This document shows, piece after piece, positions 52,509 to 60,366 of a DNA stretch of 64,000 nt. How positions within the stretch are numbered: the stretch's first letter is position 1; each line of letters begins with the position of its first letter. A model generated the notes under the pieces. It ran no database searches. It was not told the DNA's origin and worked only from the letters and a program-made list of their open reading frames with translations. This DNA is from Allobosea thiooxidans (GTDB lineage Bacteria; Pseudomonadota; Alphaproteobacteria; Rhizobiales; Beijerinckiaceae), in the NCBI RefSeq assembly GCF_900168195.1, contig NZ_FUYX01000004.1, forward strand, positions 124,001 through 188,000, in the 5' to 3' direction. Made by a program: the position numbers and the translations under genes.

Positions 52509-55028
52509 ATGGCAGTTCAGGGCCGCACCCGCACGGGACGCAGCAGGGCAGACCGACGCGCCGCGCTGCTCGCCGGCTACCGGCCGCTGCCCGGCGCCTT
52601 CGACGAGTTCATCGATGGCCAGGGCGAGGTCCGCCCGCATTGGGAACCGTTCCTGTCGGAATGGTGCGCCCTGTCGCCTGCCGAGCTCTCGCAGCGCTTC
52701 GGTCTGGCCGACCGGCATGTGCGCGACACCGGCGTGTCCTATCGCGTCCATGGCGATGTCGATGCGCGCGATCCCGGCTTCGGCGAGCGCGCCTGGCCGC
52801 TTTCGCACGTGCCTCTCGTCATTCCCGAGGCGGAATGGCAGGTGATCGCCGCCGGCGTCACGCAGCGAGCCGAGCTGCTCTCGACGCTGCTCGACGACAT
52901 CTACGGGCCGGGAGCACTGATCGCGAAAGGTCTGCTGCCGGCTGCGGCGATCACCGGCAGCCCCGATTATCTGCGCCCGCTCCACGGCGCGCCGGGCGGC
53001 GGCTCCCTCCAGCTCTACGCCGCCGATCTCGGCCGCGGCCCGGACGGGCGCTGGTGGGTGCTGCAGGATCGCACGCAGGCCCCCTCCGGCACCGGCTACG
53101 CTCTGGAGAACCGGCTGGCGCTGGCGCGCGCCTTCCCGGACATGTTCCGGAGCATGAACATCGAGCGGCTGGCTTCCTTCTTCCAGGGCTTCCGTGCCGG
53201 GCTCGTCGCCCGTTCGAAGCGGGTCGAACCGCGCATCTGCCTGCTCACGCCCGGCCCGCTGAACGAGAGTTATTTCGAGCAGGCCTATTTGGCGCGCTAT
53301 CTCGGCTTCCTCCTGGTCGAGGGCGGCGACCTCGTGATGCGCGAGGGGCGCATCCATGTCCGCACCATCGCCGGGCTGAAGCGGGCCGACGTCATCTGGC
53401 GCCGCATCGACGGCGATTTCGCCGATCCGCTCGAGCTCAACGCGGCCTCGGCGCTGGGGGTGGCGGGCCTGGTCGAGGCGGTGCGGCAGGGCCAGGTCCA
53501 TGTCGCCAACGGGCTGGGCTCGGGCGTGGTCGAGGCCCGCGCCCTCATGGGCTTCATGCCGGCGATCGCCAGGCAGCTGACCGGCGAGGAGTTGATCCTG
53601 CCCAATATCGCCACCTGGTGGTGCGGCCAGCCGCAGGAGCGCGAGACGGTCCTCGACCGGCTGGGCGAAATGAGCGTTGCACCGGCCTTCCGCGGCAATG
53701 GCGGCCCCGACGACGCGCCCGTGCTGCCGGGCGAGCTGTCGGAGACGGAGCGGGACAGGCTGCGCCAGCGCATCGTGGCGCGTGGCATGGACTATGTCGG
53801 GCAGGAGGTGGTGCGGCTCTCGACCATGCCGGTCTTCCAGAACGGGCGGCTCGAACCACACCCGATGACCCTGCGCGTCTTCGCAGCTTCCACGCCCGAG
53901 GGCTGGAAGGTGATGCCCGGCGGTTTCTGCCGCATCTCGGACGAGCCCGATGCGCGCGCCGTCAGCCTGCGCAACGGCGTCCGCTCCACCGATGTCTGGA
54001 TCACCTCGGAGGAGCCTGTCGCACAGGTGAGCCTGCTGCCGACGCCGGACCGGATCGGCATCCGCCGGGTCAGCGGCACGCTGCCGAGCCGCGCCGCCGA
54101 CAATCTGTTCTGGCTCGGGCGCTATCTGGAACGCAGTGAAGCGACGCTGCGGCTAGTGCGGGCGCTGCTCGGCCGGCTGATGGATGCCGACCCGGCTCCG
54201 GGGCGCAGCGAAACCGTCAAGCAGCTCGCAGGCATGCTGGTCGCCTGGGGCGCTGCCGGCGGCGGCCCGGCCCGGAAGGATCCGGTCGCTCAGGCCCGCG
54301 CCGCGCTCCACAGCCTCGACGACTACGGCTCGGCCGCCGCCTCGATCCGGGAGGCTAGGCGCACCGCCTCGGTGATCCGCGAACGCCTCTCGATCGATGC
54401 CTGGCGCCTGTTCGGCGATCTCCAGCGCCAGCTCGTCCCGGAAGACGGCCGCAAGCCGAGCGAGGGCGAAACCTACGAGATCGCCGACCGCGCCCTGAAA
54501 TCGCTCGCCGCCTTCTCCGGCTTGTCGCAGGAGAACATGGTGCGCGGGCCTGGCTGGCGCTTCCTCGACATCGGCCGGCGCCTCGAACGCGGCATCGCGA
54601 CCTGCCGCTTCGCGCGGCAATTCGCCGACAGCCACGCCTCCGGCGACAGCCTCGACGCCCTGCTCGACCTGACCGATTCGCAGATCACCTATCGCTCGCG
54701 CTACCTGCTCGGCGCCAGCCTCCTGCCCGTGCTCGACCTGGTGATGCTCGATCCCTACAACCCACGCTCCGTCGCCTTCCAGGTCGAGCGGCTGGATGCC
54801 GAAATCGCGGACCTGCCGACGCTCGCCGACGACGGCATGCTGGAAGCGCCGCGCCGGCTCGTGCTGCGCCTGGCGGCCGACTGCCGGACGACCGAGGCGG
54901 AGCGGCTCGACCGCACCAGCGTCCTGCTGTTCGAGCAGCTGCTGATGGGCCTCTCCGGGGCGATCGCCGATCGCTACTTCCTGCAGAACAGCGGCCCCGA
55001 AGGCTCGCGGATGACGAGCATCGCGTGA
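52509..55028 (+). CDS. Circularly permuted ATP-grasp / alpha-E fusion protein
   Basis: 839 residues. Residues ~1-520 are the circularly permuted ATP-grasp domain (COG2308 type): DDIYGPG, GSPDYLRPLHGAPGG, LQDRTQAPSGTGYALENR, VEGGDLVMREG and RTIAGLKRADVIWRRIDGD. From ~525 it is alpha-E (COG2307/DUF403): RAADNLFWLGRYLERSEATLRLVRALL and MLDPYNPRSVAFQVERLD. Many genomes encode the two parts as separate genes; here they are one protein. ATP-grasp enzymes form amide bonds, and the alpha-E part is thought to assist. The start ATG follows the upstream stop by 8 nt, and the end overlaps the next start (GTGA). Confidence 0.91.
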   Translation: MAVQGRTRTGRSRADRRAALLAGYRPLPGAFDEFIDGQGEVRPHWEPFLSEWCALSPAELSQRFGLADRHVRDTGVSYRVHGDVDARDPGFGERAWPLSHVPLVIPEAEWQVIAAGVTQRAELLSTLLDDIYGPGALIAKGLLPAAAITGSPDYLRPLHGAPGGGSLQLYAADLGRGPDGRWWVLQDRTQAPSGTGYALENRLALARAFPDMFRSMNIERLASFFQGFRAGLVARSKRVEPRICLLTPGPLNESYFEQAYLARYLGFLLVEGGDLVMREGRIHVRTIAGLKRADVIWRRIDGDFADPLELNAASALGVAGLVEAVRQGQVHVANGLGSGVVEARALMGFMPAIARQLTGEELILPNIATWWCGQPQERETVLDRLGEMSVAPAFRGNGGPDDAPVLPGELSETERDRLRQRIVARGMDYVGQEVVRLSTMPVFQNGRLEPHPMTLRVFAASTPEGWKVMPGGFCRISDEPDARAVSLRNGVRSTDVWITSEEPVAQVSLLPTPDRIGIRRVSGTLPSRAADNLFWLGRYLERSEATLRLVRALLGRLMDADPAPGRSETVKQLAGMLVAWGAAGGGPARKDPVAQARAALHSLDDYGSAAASIREARRTASVIRERLSIDAWRLFGDLQRQLVPEDGRKPSEGETYEIADRALKSLAAFSGLSQENMVRGPGWRFLDIGRRLERGIATCRFARQFADSHASGDSLDALLDLTDSQITYRSRYLLGASLLPVLDLVMLDPYNPRSVAFQVERLDAEIADLPTLADDGMLEAPRRLVLRLAADCRTTEAERLDRTSVLLFEQLLMGLSGAIADRYFLQNSGPEGSRMTSIA

Positions 55029-55903
55029 TCTACGAGCTGCGCCACGTCACCACCTATGGCTATGGCCGGCCGGTACCGTTCTCCCGCTGCATCCTGCGCC
55101 TGCTGCCGCGCGATGGCAGCGGCCAGCGGGTCGAGAAAGCCGATCTCACGATCACGCCGCGGCCGGCCGAACGCAGCGACAGCGTCTGCTTCTTCGGCAA
55201 CCGCATGACGAGCATCACCATCGCCAAGCCGCATCGGGAGCTGAAGCTGGAGATGCGCGCGCGGATCGTGGTTGATCGTCCGGCGCCGCCGCATCCCGGC
55301 CTGACTCGCGGCTGGGAGGAAGTCGCGAGGCTTGCGCAGGAGTCGAACAGCCTCGCGCCGGATTCCCCGGCCCATCATCTCTATCCGAGCCGGCTCGTCC
55401 CACCCGTCGCGGCCGTGGTCGCCTATGCGCGCGAGAGCTTCGGCGGCGCGCGGCCGGTCCTCGAAGCCGCCTGCGAGCTGATGGCACGGATCCGGCGCGA
55501 CTTCAGCTACGATCCCGAGGCGACGGAGGTGACGACCCCGCTCGCCGAGGCCTTCGCCCAGCGCCACGGCGTCTGCCAGGATTTCGCGCATATCATGATC
55601 GCGGGGCTGCGCGGCCTCGGGCTGCCGGCGGCCTATGTCAGCGGCTATATCCGCACCATCCCGCCCCCCGGCGAGAAGCGCCTGGAAGGCGCGGATGCGA
55701 GCCATGCCTGGGTCATGCTCTGGTGCGGCCCGGAAACCGGCTGGATCGGCCTCGATCCCACCAACGACCTGATCGTTGCCGACGACCATATCGTCACCGC
55801 CGTCGGCCGCGACTATGCCGATGTCGCCCCGCTCGACGGGGTGGTGATCGGCCCCGGCTCACAGAAGGTCGGCGTCGCGGTGGACGTCGTTCCTGTGGGC
55901 TGA
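55025..55903 (+). CDS. Transglutaminase-like protein (COG1305)
   Basis: 292 residues. N-terminal beta domain (YELRHVTTYGYGRPVPFSRCILRLLPR), then a papain-fold core with C184 in HGVCQDFAHI, H227 in DASHAWVML and D244 in IGLDPTNDL. The start is a GTG overlapping the preceding stop by four bases, so it is coupled to the ATP-grasp/alpha-E gene. It probably acts as a peptidase or transamidase rather than a classic cross-linker. Confidence 0.92.
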   Translation: MIYELRHVTTYGYGRPVPFSRCILRLLPRDGSGQRVEKADLTITPRPAERSDSVCFFGNRMTSITIAKPHRELKLEMRARIVVDRPAPPHPGLTRGWEEVARLAQESNSLAPDSPAHHLYPSRLVPPVAAVVAYARESFGGARPVLEAACELMARIRRDFSYDPEATEVTTPLAEAFAQRHGVCQDFAHIMIAGLRGLGLPAAYVSGYIRTIPPPGEKRLEGADASHAWVMLWCGPETGWIGLDPTNDLIVADDHIVTAVGRDYADVAPLDGVVIGPGSQKVGVAVDVVPVG

Positions 55904-55942
55904 AGAGGCCTTCTTCTCATGCAATGGCTGCGGCCGCTAGGC

Positions 55943-56275
55943 TCAGCCCGCCAGGGCCCGGCAGGCGTTCGCACAGGCGCGGCAGGCGGCGACGCAGGAC
56001 TCCATGTCGCCGAGCCTTGCGCAGTCCCTGGCGCAGGCCTCGCAGATTTCGGCGCATTCGGCGGCCATGTGCCGGCCATGGACGGAATCCATCAGCAGCA
56101 GATGGGCTGTGGTGCGGCAGATCTCGGCGCAGGCCAGCATCAGGGTGAGGTGCCCGCGTTCGACATGGGCACCTCCAACGGCGAGGCAATGCGTCGTCGC
56201 CATGCCATGGCAGTGCTTGTAGCAGTCGAGCGCGAGATCGGCGGCGTTGCGCGTCTTCGGATCGAGATGGTGCAT
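55943..56275 (-). CDS. Cys-rich four-helix copper-storage-like protein (Csp type)
   Basis: 110 residues with 13 cysteines (18, 22, 30, 49, 53, 74, 78, 81, 85, 94, 98, 101, 105), mostly spaced CxxxC or CxxC as along helices. This is the pattern of DUF326/Csp proteins that bind many Cu(I) ions inside a four-helix bundle. No signal peptide, so it would be cytosolic like Csp3. It ends 39 nt from the transglutaminase stop (convergent). A variant sigma-EcfG-like promoter lies 36 nt upstream of the ATG. Confidence 0.88.
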   Translation of the reverse strand: MHHLDPKTRNAADLALDCYKHCHGMATTHCLAVGGAHVERGHLTLMLACAEICRTTAHLLLMDSVHGRHMAAECAEICEACARDCARLGDMESCVAACRACANACRALAG

Positions 56276-56310
56276 GTCGCGGCTCCGGTGGGGGAAGGGT
56301 TTCCCCGATC

Positions 56311-56335
56311 AACCGCCGCGACAGCACCCTGTTCC
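56311..56335 (-). promoter_or_regulatory. Variant sigma-EcfG-like promoter of the Csp-type gene
   Basis: On the minus strand GGAAC (56335-56331) is followed after 16 nt by GGTT (56314-56311). The -10 differs by one base from CGTT. It is 36 nt upstream of the start codon. Confidence 0.4.
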
Positions 56336-56340
56336 GGCGA

Positions 56341-57786
56341 TCAGGCCAGCGTGTAGGCCGTCTTCACCGTGGAGTAGAACTCCTTGGCGTAGGCGCCCTG
56401 CTCGCGCGGGCCGTAGCTCGAGCCCTTCCGGCCGCCGAACGGCACGTGATAGTCGACGCCGGCCGTCGGCAGGTTGACCATCACCATGCCGGCCTCGCTG
56501 TTGCGCTTGAAATGCGTCGCATGCTTCAGCGAGGTCGTGCAGATGCCGGAGGAGAGGCCGAATTCGGTGTCGTTGGCGATGGCGAGCGCCTCGTCATAGT
56601 CCTTGACGCGGACGATGTTGGCGACCGGGCCGAAGACCTCCTCGCGCGAGATGCGCATGGCGTTGGTGGTCTCGGTGAAGAGCGCCGGCTGGAGATAGAA
56701 GCCGGGCGTCTCGCGCTTCAGCAGTTCGCCGCCGAAGACCAGCTTGCCGCCCTCGTCCTTGGCGATCTGGATGTATTTCAGATCCTGGTCGAGCTGGCTC
56801 TGGTCGACGACCGGGCCGATATGGGTGCCGCTCTTCAGCGCATCGTCGACGACGACGGTCTTCAGCCGCTCGATGCAGGCCTCGACGAAGCGGTCATGGA
56901 TACCGGCCTGGACGATCAGGCGCGAAGACGCCGTGCAGCGCTGGCCGGTCGAGAAGAAGGCGCCGTTGACGGCGACCTCGACGGCGACCTTCAGGTCGGC
57001 GTCGTCGAGCACCACGAGCGGGTTCTTGCCGCCCATCTCGAGCTGGACCTTCTTCATCGGGTTCGAGGCGATGCAGGCGGCCGCGACCTTGCGGCCGGTC
57101 GGGACCGAGCCGGTGAAGGAGATGGCGTGGACGTCCTTGTGCTCCAGCAGCGCCTGGCCGACGACCGAGCCGCGACCCATGACGAGGTTGAGCACGCCCT
57201 TCGGCAGACCGGCGCGCTGGATGATGTCGACCAGAGCCCAGGCCGAGCCCGGCACGAGGTCAGCCGGCTTGATGACGACGCAGTTGCCCCAGGCGAGCGC
57301 CGGGGCGATCTTCCAGGCCGGGATCGCGATCGGGAAATTCCAGGGCGTGATCATGCCGACGATGCCGACCGGCTCACGCGTGATCTCGACACCGACGCCG
57401 GGACGCACGGACGGGACCATCTCGCCGCCGAGCCGCAGGCATTCGCCGGCGAAGAAGGCGAAGATCTGGCCGGCGCGGGTCGCCTCGCCGATGCCCTCGG
57501 CGAGGGTCTTGCCCTCCTCCCGCGAAAGCAGGCGGCCGAGTTCGTCCTTGCGAGACAGGATCTCGTCCGAAGCCTTCTTCAGGACCTCGTAGCGCTCCTG
57601 CGGGGTGGAGCGGCTCCAGGCCGGAAAGGCAGCCTTGGCGGCAGCGACCGCGTTGTTGAGGTCCTCGACCGTCCCCTGGGCGTATTCGCCGACGACATCA
57701 TTGGTGTTCGAGGGATTGATGTTGCGCGAGGCATTGGCCGCACCGGCCCATTCGCCGGCGATCAGGTTCTTGAAAGGCGCGTTCAT
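56341..57786 (-). CDS. NAD(P)-dependent aldehyde dehydrogenase (2-oxoglutarate semialdehyde dehydrogenase-like)
   Basis: 481 residues, ALDH family. Catalytic Cys in FFSTGQRCTASSRLI, Glu in VQLEMGGKNP, and the coenzyme loop FTGSVPTGRKVA. PWNFPIAIPAWKIAPAL and the end QGAYAKEFYSTVKTAYTLA resemble alpha-ketoglutaric semialdehyde dehydrogenases of pentose/sugar-acid catabolism (481 residues in Azospirillum, from memory). No pathway partner lies beside it. The substrate is an inference. Confidence 0.86.
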   Translation of the reverse strand: MNAPFKNLIAGEWAGAANASRNINPSNTNDVVGEYAQGTVEDLNNAVAAAKAAFPAWSRSTPQERYEVLKKASDEILSRKDELGRLLSREEGKTLAEGIGEATRAGQIFAFFAGECLRLGGEMVPSVRPGVGVEITREPVGIVGMITPWNFPIAIPAWKIAPALAWGNCVVIKPADLVPGSAWALVDIIQRAGLPKGVLNLVMGRGSVVGQALLEHKDVHAISFTGSVPTGRKVAAACIASNPMKKVQLEMGGKNPLVVLDDADLKVAVEVAVNGAFFSTGQRCTASSRLIVQAGIHDRFVEACIERLKTVVVDDALKSGTHIGPVVDQSQLDQDLKYIQIAKDEGGKLVFGGELLKRETPGFYLQPALFTETTNAMRISREEVFGPVANIVRVKDYDEALAIANDTEFGLSSGICTTSLKHATHFKRNSEAGMVMVNLPTAGVDYHVPFGGRKGSSYGPREQGAYAKEFYSTVKTAYTLA

Positions 57787-57905
57787 CTCATTCTCCCTCG
57801 AAACAGGTCTTGCCCGGGTGTTAGCGCCTTTGGGCCGGGAAGGCCATTGCCCCGTCGCCTGCCGGCCACCCGCTGGCCGCATTGCCAGCCATGCGCCGAC
57901 GGAGA

Positions 57906-58058
57906 CTACTTCTCCTTGATCGACAGGCCGTTCTTGCCGACGGAAATCTCCACGCCGTCCGGCTGCTTCTTTTCCTGGTAGAGCGAATAGCCGGTCACAG
58001 CGAGTGCAGCGACGAGCACGACGATGAGAACGACCAGAAGATTGCGCGAAGCGAGCAT
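57906..58058 (-). CDS. 50-residue single-pass membrane protein
   Basis: MLASRNLLVVLIVVLVAALA starts a membrane helix (6-25), followed by a short polar tail: YSLYQEKKQPDGVEISVGKN, then GLSIKEK and the stop. Topology would place the tail outside or inside by charge rule (N-terminus positive, in; tail out). No named domain; similar short proteins occur in related species from memory. The frame is 51 codons and is preceded by a perfect sigma-EcfG promoter (58101-58126, minus strand) 42 nt upstream, which argues for a real stress-induced gene. Confidence 0.75.
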   Translation of the reverse strand: MLASRNLLVVLIVVLVAALAVTGYSLYQEKKQPDGVEISVGKNGLSIKEK

Positions 58059-58100
58059 GGAGCATCCCTGAGAGAGTCGCCGGAAACACGGCCCTCAGCC

Positions 58101-58126
58101 AACGTCACTCGCCTTCTCAAAGTTCC
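58101..58126 (-). promoter_or_regulatory. Sigma-EcfG promoter for the 50-residue membrane protein
   Basis: GGAAC (58126-58122) with CGTT (58104-58101) after 17 nt: exact match to the general stress response consensus GGAAC-N16/17-CGTT. Back to back with the promoter at 58135-58159; the two -35 boxes are 8 nt apart. Confidence 0.82.
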
Positions 58127-58134
58127 GTGAGGAC

Positions 58135-58159
58135 GGAACGTTGGCGCGCCGTCGGCGTT
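58135..58159 (+). promoter_or_regulatory. Sigma-EcfG promoter for the pyridoxamine-oxidase-like gene
   Basis: GGAAC (58135-58139), 16-nt spacer, CGTT (58156-58159) followed by TT; exact consensus. The start codon at 58207 is about 48 nt downstream of the -10. Confidence 0.82.
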
Positions 58160-58206
58160 TTCATCTGGCGCGAGCCATGGGATGGTCGCGCCAGCTGGAG
58201 CGAACG

Positions 58207-58695
58207 ATGGCCGAGATCGAGTTGCAGGAGCGGATCTGGACGGCGCTGGCCGCGCATCCGGTCTACATGGTCTCGCTCCTTGCCAATGGCGACATCAAGA
58301 CAAGGCCGATGTCCGGCCAGATCGACCGGGACCATCATCGCCTTCTCTTCGTCTCGCATCGGCATACCGGCATCATCGGGGCGGCCCTGCGCTCGCCCTC
58401 GGTCTCGATCGCGATCAGCCATGAAGCCCGGAATTTCTACGCCGCGGTTTCCTGCTCGGCGTCGGAGGTTCCGAGCCGGGACAAGCTGCGCGAGATCTGG
58501 ACGCCGATGGCGAACGCCTGGTTCCCGAACGGGCCCGACGATCCCGACGCCACCATCCTCGCCCTGACGCCGGTCACCGCCGAGATCTGGGACGGACCGT
58601 CGAGCAGCGTGCTGGTCGCCTTCAAGCTGGCGACCGCCAAGATCCTCGGCCGCACGCCCGATCTCGGCGTCAATGCCACCATCGACATGCGCTGA
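58207..58695 (+). CDS. Pyridoxamine 5'-phosphate oxidase-like flavin-binding protein (general stress type)
   Basis: 162 residues, split beta-barrel. Opens MAEIELQERIWTALAAHPVYMV, with residues matching the Pyridox_ox_2 / general stress protein 26 family (LANGDIKTRPMSGQIDRD, LLFVSHRHTGIIGAALRSPS). It may bind FMN, F420 or heme; the ligand is not visible. GGAG lies 6-9 nt upstream of the ATG at 58207; an upstream in-frame start at 58141 would overlap the promoter. Controlled by a perfect sigma-EcfG promoter, fitting a general stress role. Confidence 0.85.
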   Translation: MAEIELQERIWTALAAHPVYMVSLLANGDIKTRPMSGQIDRDHHRLLFVSHRHTGIIGAALRSPSVSIAISHEARNFYAAVSCSASEVPSRDKLREIWTPMANAWFPNGPDDPDATILALTPVTAEIWDGPSSSVLVAFKLATAKILGRTPDLGVNATIDMR

Positions 58696-58713
58696 AGCGC
58701 CGATCCTTACGCA

Positions 58714-59400
58714 TCAGGCCGGGTCGGAGCGCGCCATGCTGCGGCCGAGCCAGGCGGTCGCGACGCTGGCCCAGACGATGCCGAGGCACCAGCCGCCGAT
58801 CACATCCGTCGGCCAATGGACGCCGAGATAGATGCGGCTGAGCCCGACCAGACCGACAATGATCGCCGCCATGAGGATGCAGAAACGGGCGATGTCCCGC
58901 CGGCGCGAGGCCAGACCGACGAAGCCGGCGATGGTGAAGAGCGTCGTGGCTGAGAGAAAGGCGTGGCCGCTCGGGAAGCTCGCGGTGAAGGTCAGCGCCG
59001 TATGGGCCACGATGTCCGGGCGCTCGCGCCCGATCACCATCTTCAGCCCGTTGCTCACGACCAGGGCGGCGAGGAGGCTGACGACCAGCCCGGCCGCCAG
59101 GCGGCGGTAGCCGCACAGCCAGAGCGCGAGCACCGCCGTCAACGCCATGAAGGCGAGGCCGACGAAGCTGCCGAACGCCGTCATGTCCCGCACCGCTTCC
59201 TGGAACCAGGCGGGCCCCAGCGGGACGGACGGGTCCGCCGCATCCCGGAACAGCAGCATCAGCCGTGTATCGAAGGCAAAGCTGTGCCCCGACATGATCA
59301 GCCCGACGAGGCCGAGGAAGACCAGCCCGGCGGCAGTGGGAACCAGAAGGCGTGGCTGAAGCAAGAGTGTCGGTCTCCGAAGGCTGGGATCCAAGCTCAT
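58714..59400 (-). CDS. PAP2-superfamily lipid phosphatase
   Basis: 228 residues with about six membrane helices. The three PAP2 signatures are K120-M-V-I-G-R-E-R-P128 (KxxxxxxRP), PSGH (143-146) and SRIYLGVHWPTDV (188-200) with the catalytic histidines. Hydrolyses phosphatidic acid or a polyprenyl (undecaprenyl) pyrophosphate at the inner membrane. It lies downstream of a lipid-kinase-like gene on the same strand (26-nt gap), a plausible phospholipid pair. Confidence 0.92.
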   Translation of the reverse strand: MSLDPSLRRPTLLLQPRLLVPTAAGLVFLGLVGLIMSGHSFAFDTRLMLLFRDAADPSVPLGPAWFQEAVRDMTAFGSFVGLAFMALTAVLALWLCGYRRLAAGLVVSLLAALVVSNGLKMVIGRERPDIVAHTALTFTASFPSGHAFLSATTLFTIAGFVGLASRRRDIARFCILMAAIIVGLVGLSRIYLGVHWPTDVIGGWCLGIVWASVATAWLGRSMARSDPA

Positions 59401-59426
59401 AGGGCTGCGCTCGCTCCCGTCAAAGC

Positions 59427-60320
59427 TCAGCCGCGCCGCGCGGCGATCACACGCAAGGCCCGCGGCAGCAAGCCATAGCTCAGCGGACCGACCTTGCGCT
59501 CGACTTCGCCGTCGAAGGTGATGTGGCCACGGTGCTTGTCACGCCGGCTGAGCGTCACCGCATCGCCTGTGAGGGAGACCAGGCTCTTCGCGGTGCGCCA
59601 GCGCCCGGAAACGACCGACAGCGCCGCCTTGCCGCGCGAATAGAGGCCGCCGGCATTCAGCAGATGCACCTCGAAGAGGCCACCGTCGAGCTGCGCGCGC
59701 CGCCAGTCCGCCCCTTCGAAGCGATTGACGGTGACGAGAACCGCATCCGCCTCGACGACCCGATGCTCGCCGCCGACAGTGACGTCTACGGTGATCGGGC
59801 GGGTGAACAGGATCGAACGTGCCGCCGCGATGCCGAAGGCGGCGGCCCGGCTGAAAGGGAAGCGGCGCCGGGCGTATTCACGCTCGCGCGCCATCAGGCT
59901 GAAGAAGCCCATGCCGGAAAGCGAATGGAACAGCCGGTCGTTGACGCGGCCGACATCCATGGCCACCGGCTCGCCATGACACAGCGCCCCGACCTGCTGC
60001 TCCAGCGGGCCGGCGAGGCCGAGATCCCGCCCCAGTACGTTGACGGTTCCCATCGGCAGCACGCCGATCGGCCGGTCCGCCTGGATCAGGACCGGCAGGG
60101 CACCGTTGATGGTGCCGTCGCCGCCAGCAAGGACAGGTGTCGTCTCACGGTCTTCGATAGCCAGCGAGAGCGCGTCGTCGATCTCGCGCGGCGGCACCAG
60201 CCGGATGTCGGCACGGCAGCCATGAGCGGCGAAAGCTGCGCCGAGTCGGGCGGCGAAAGCATCGGCCCCAGCCTCGAGAACCGTCCCGGCACGAGCATTG
60301 ATGACGACGGTGTGACGCAT
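59427..60320 (-). CDS. Diacylglycerol/lipid kinase-like protein
   Basis: 297 residues, DAGK catalytic fold. HTVVINARAG at the start and the nucleotide-binding GGDGT at 66-70, then PMGTVNVLGRDLGL and the C-terminal DGEVERKVGPLSYGLLPRALRV. Phosphorylates diacylglycerol, sphingosine or a similar lipid. I chose ATG 60320; an upstream in-frame start would add 23 Pro/Arg-rich residues. The PAP2 gene follows after 26 nt, so kinase and phosphatase may form an operon. Confidence 0.9.
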   Translation of the reverse strand: MRHTVVINARAGTVLEAGADAFAARLGAAFAAHGCRADIRLVPPREIDDALSLAIEDRETTPVLAGGDGTINGALPVLIQADRPIGVLPMGTVNVLGRDLGLAGPLEQQVGALCHGEPVAMDVGRVNDRLFHSLSGMGFFSLMAREREYARRRFPFSRAAAFGIAAARSILFTRPITVDVTVGGEHRVVEADAVLVTVNRFEGADWRRAQLDGGLFEVHLLNAGGLYSRGKAALSVVSGRWRTAKSLVSLTGDAVTLSRRDKHRGHITFDGEVERKVGPLSYGLLPRALRVIAARRG

Positions 60321-60366
60321 GGCGTTGGTGTAGATAGGCGCCGGAGGGGGCGGCGCAAGGGTTCGC

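Noticed and set aside
49093..55903. Anbu proteasome-like peptidase gene within the transglutaminase operon
   Set aside because: No frame with the Anbu N-terminal Thr or proteasome fold features is present in or beside the operon.
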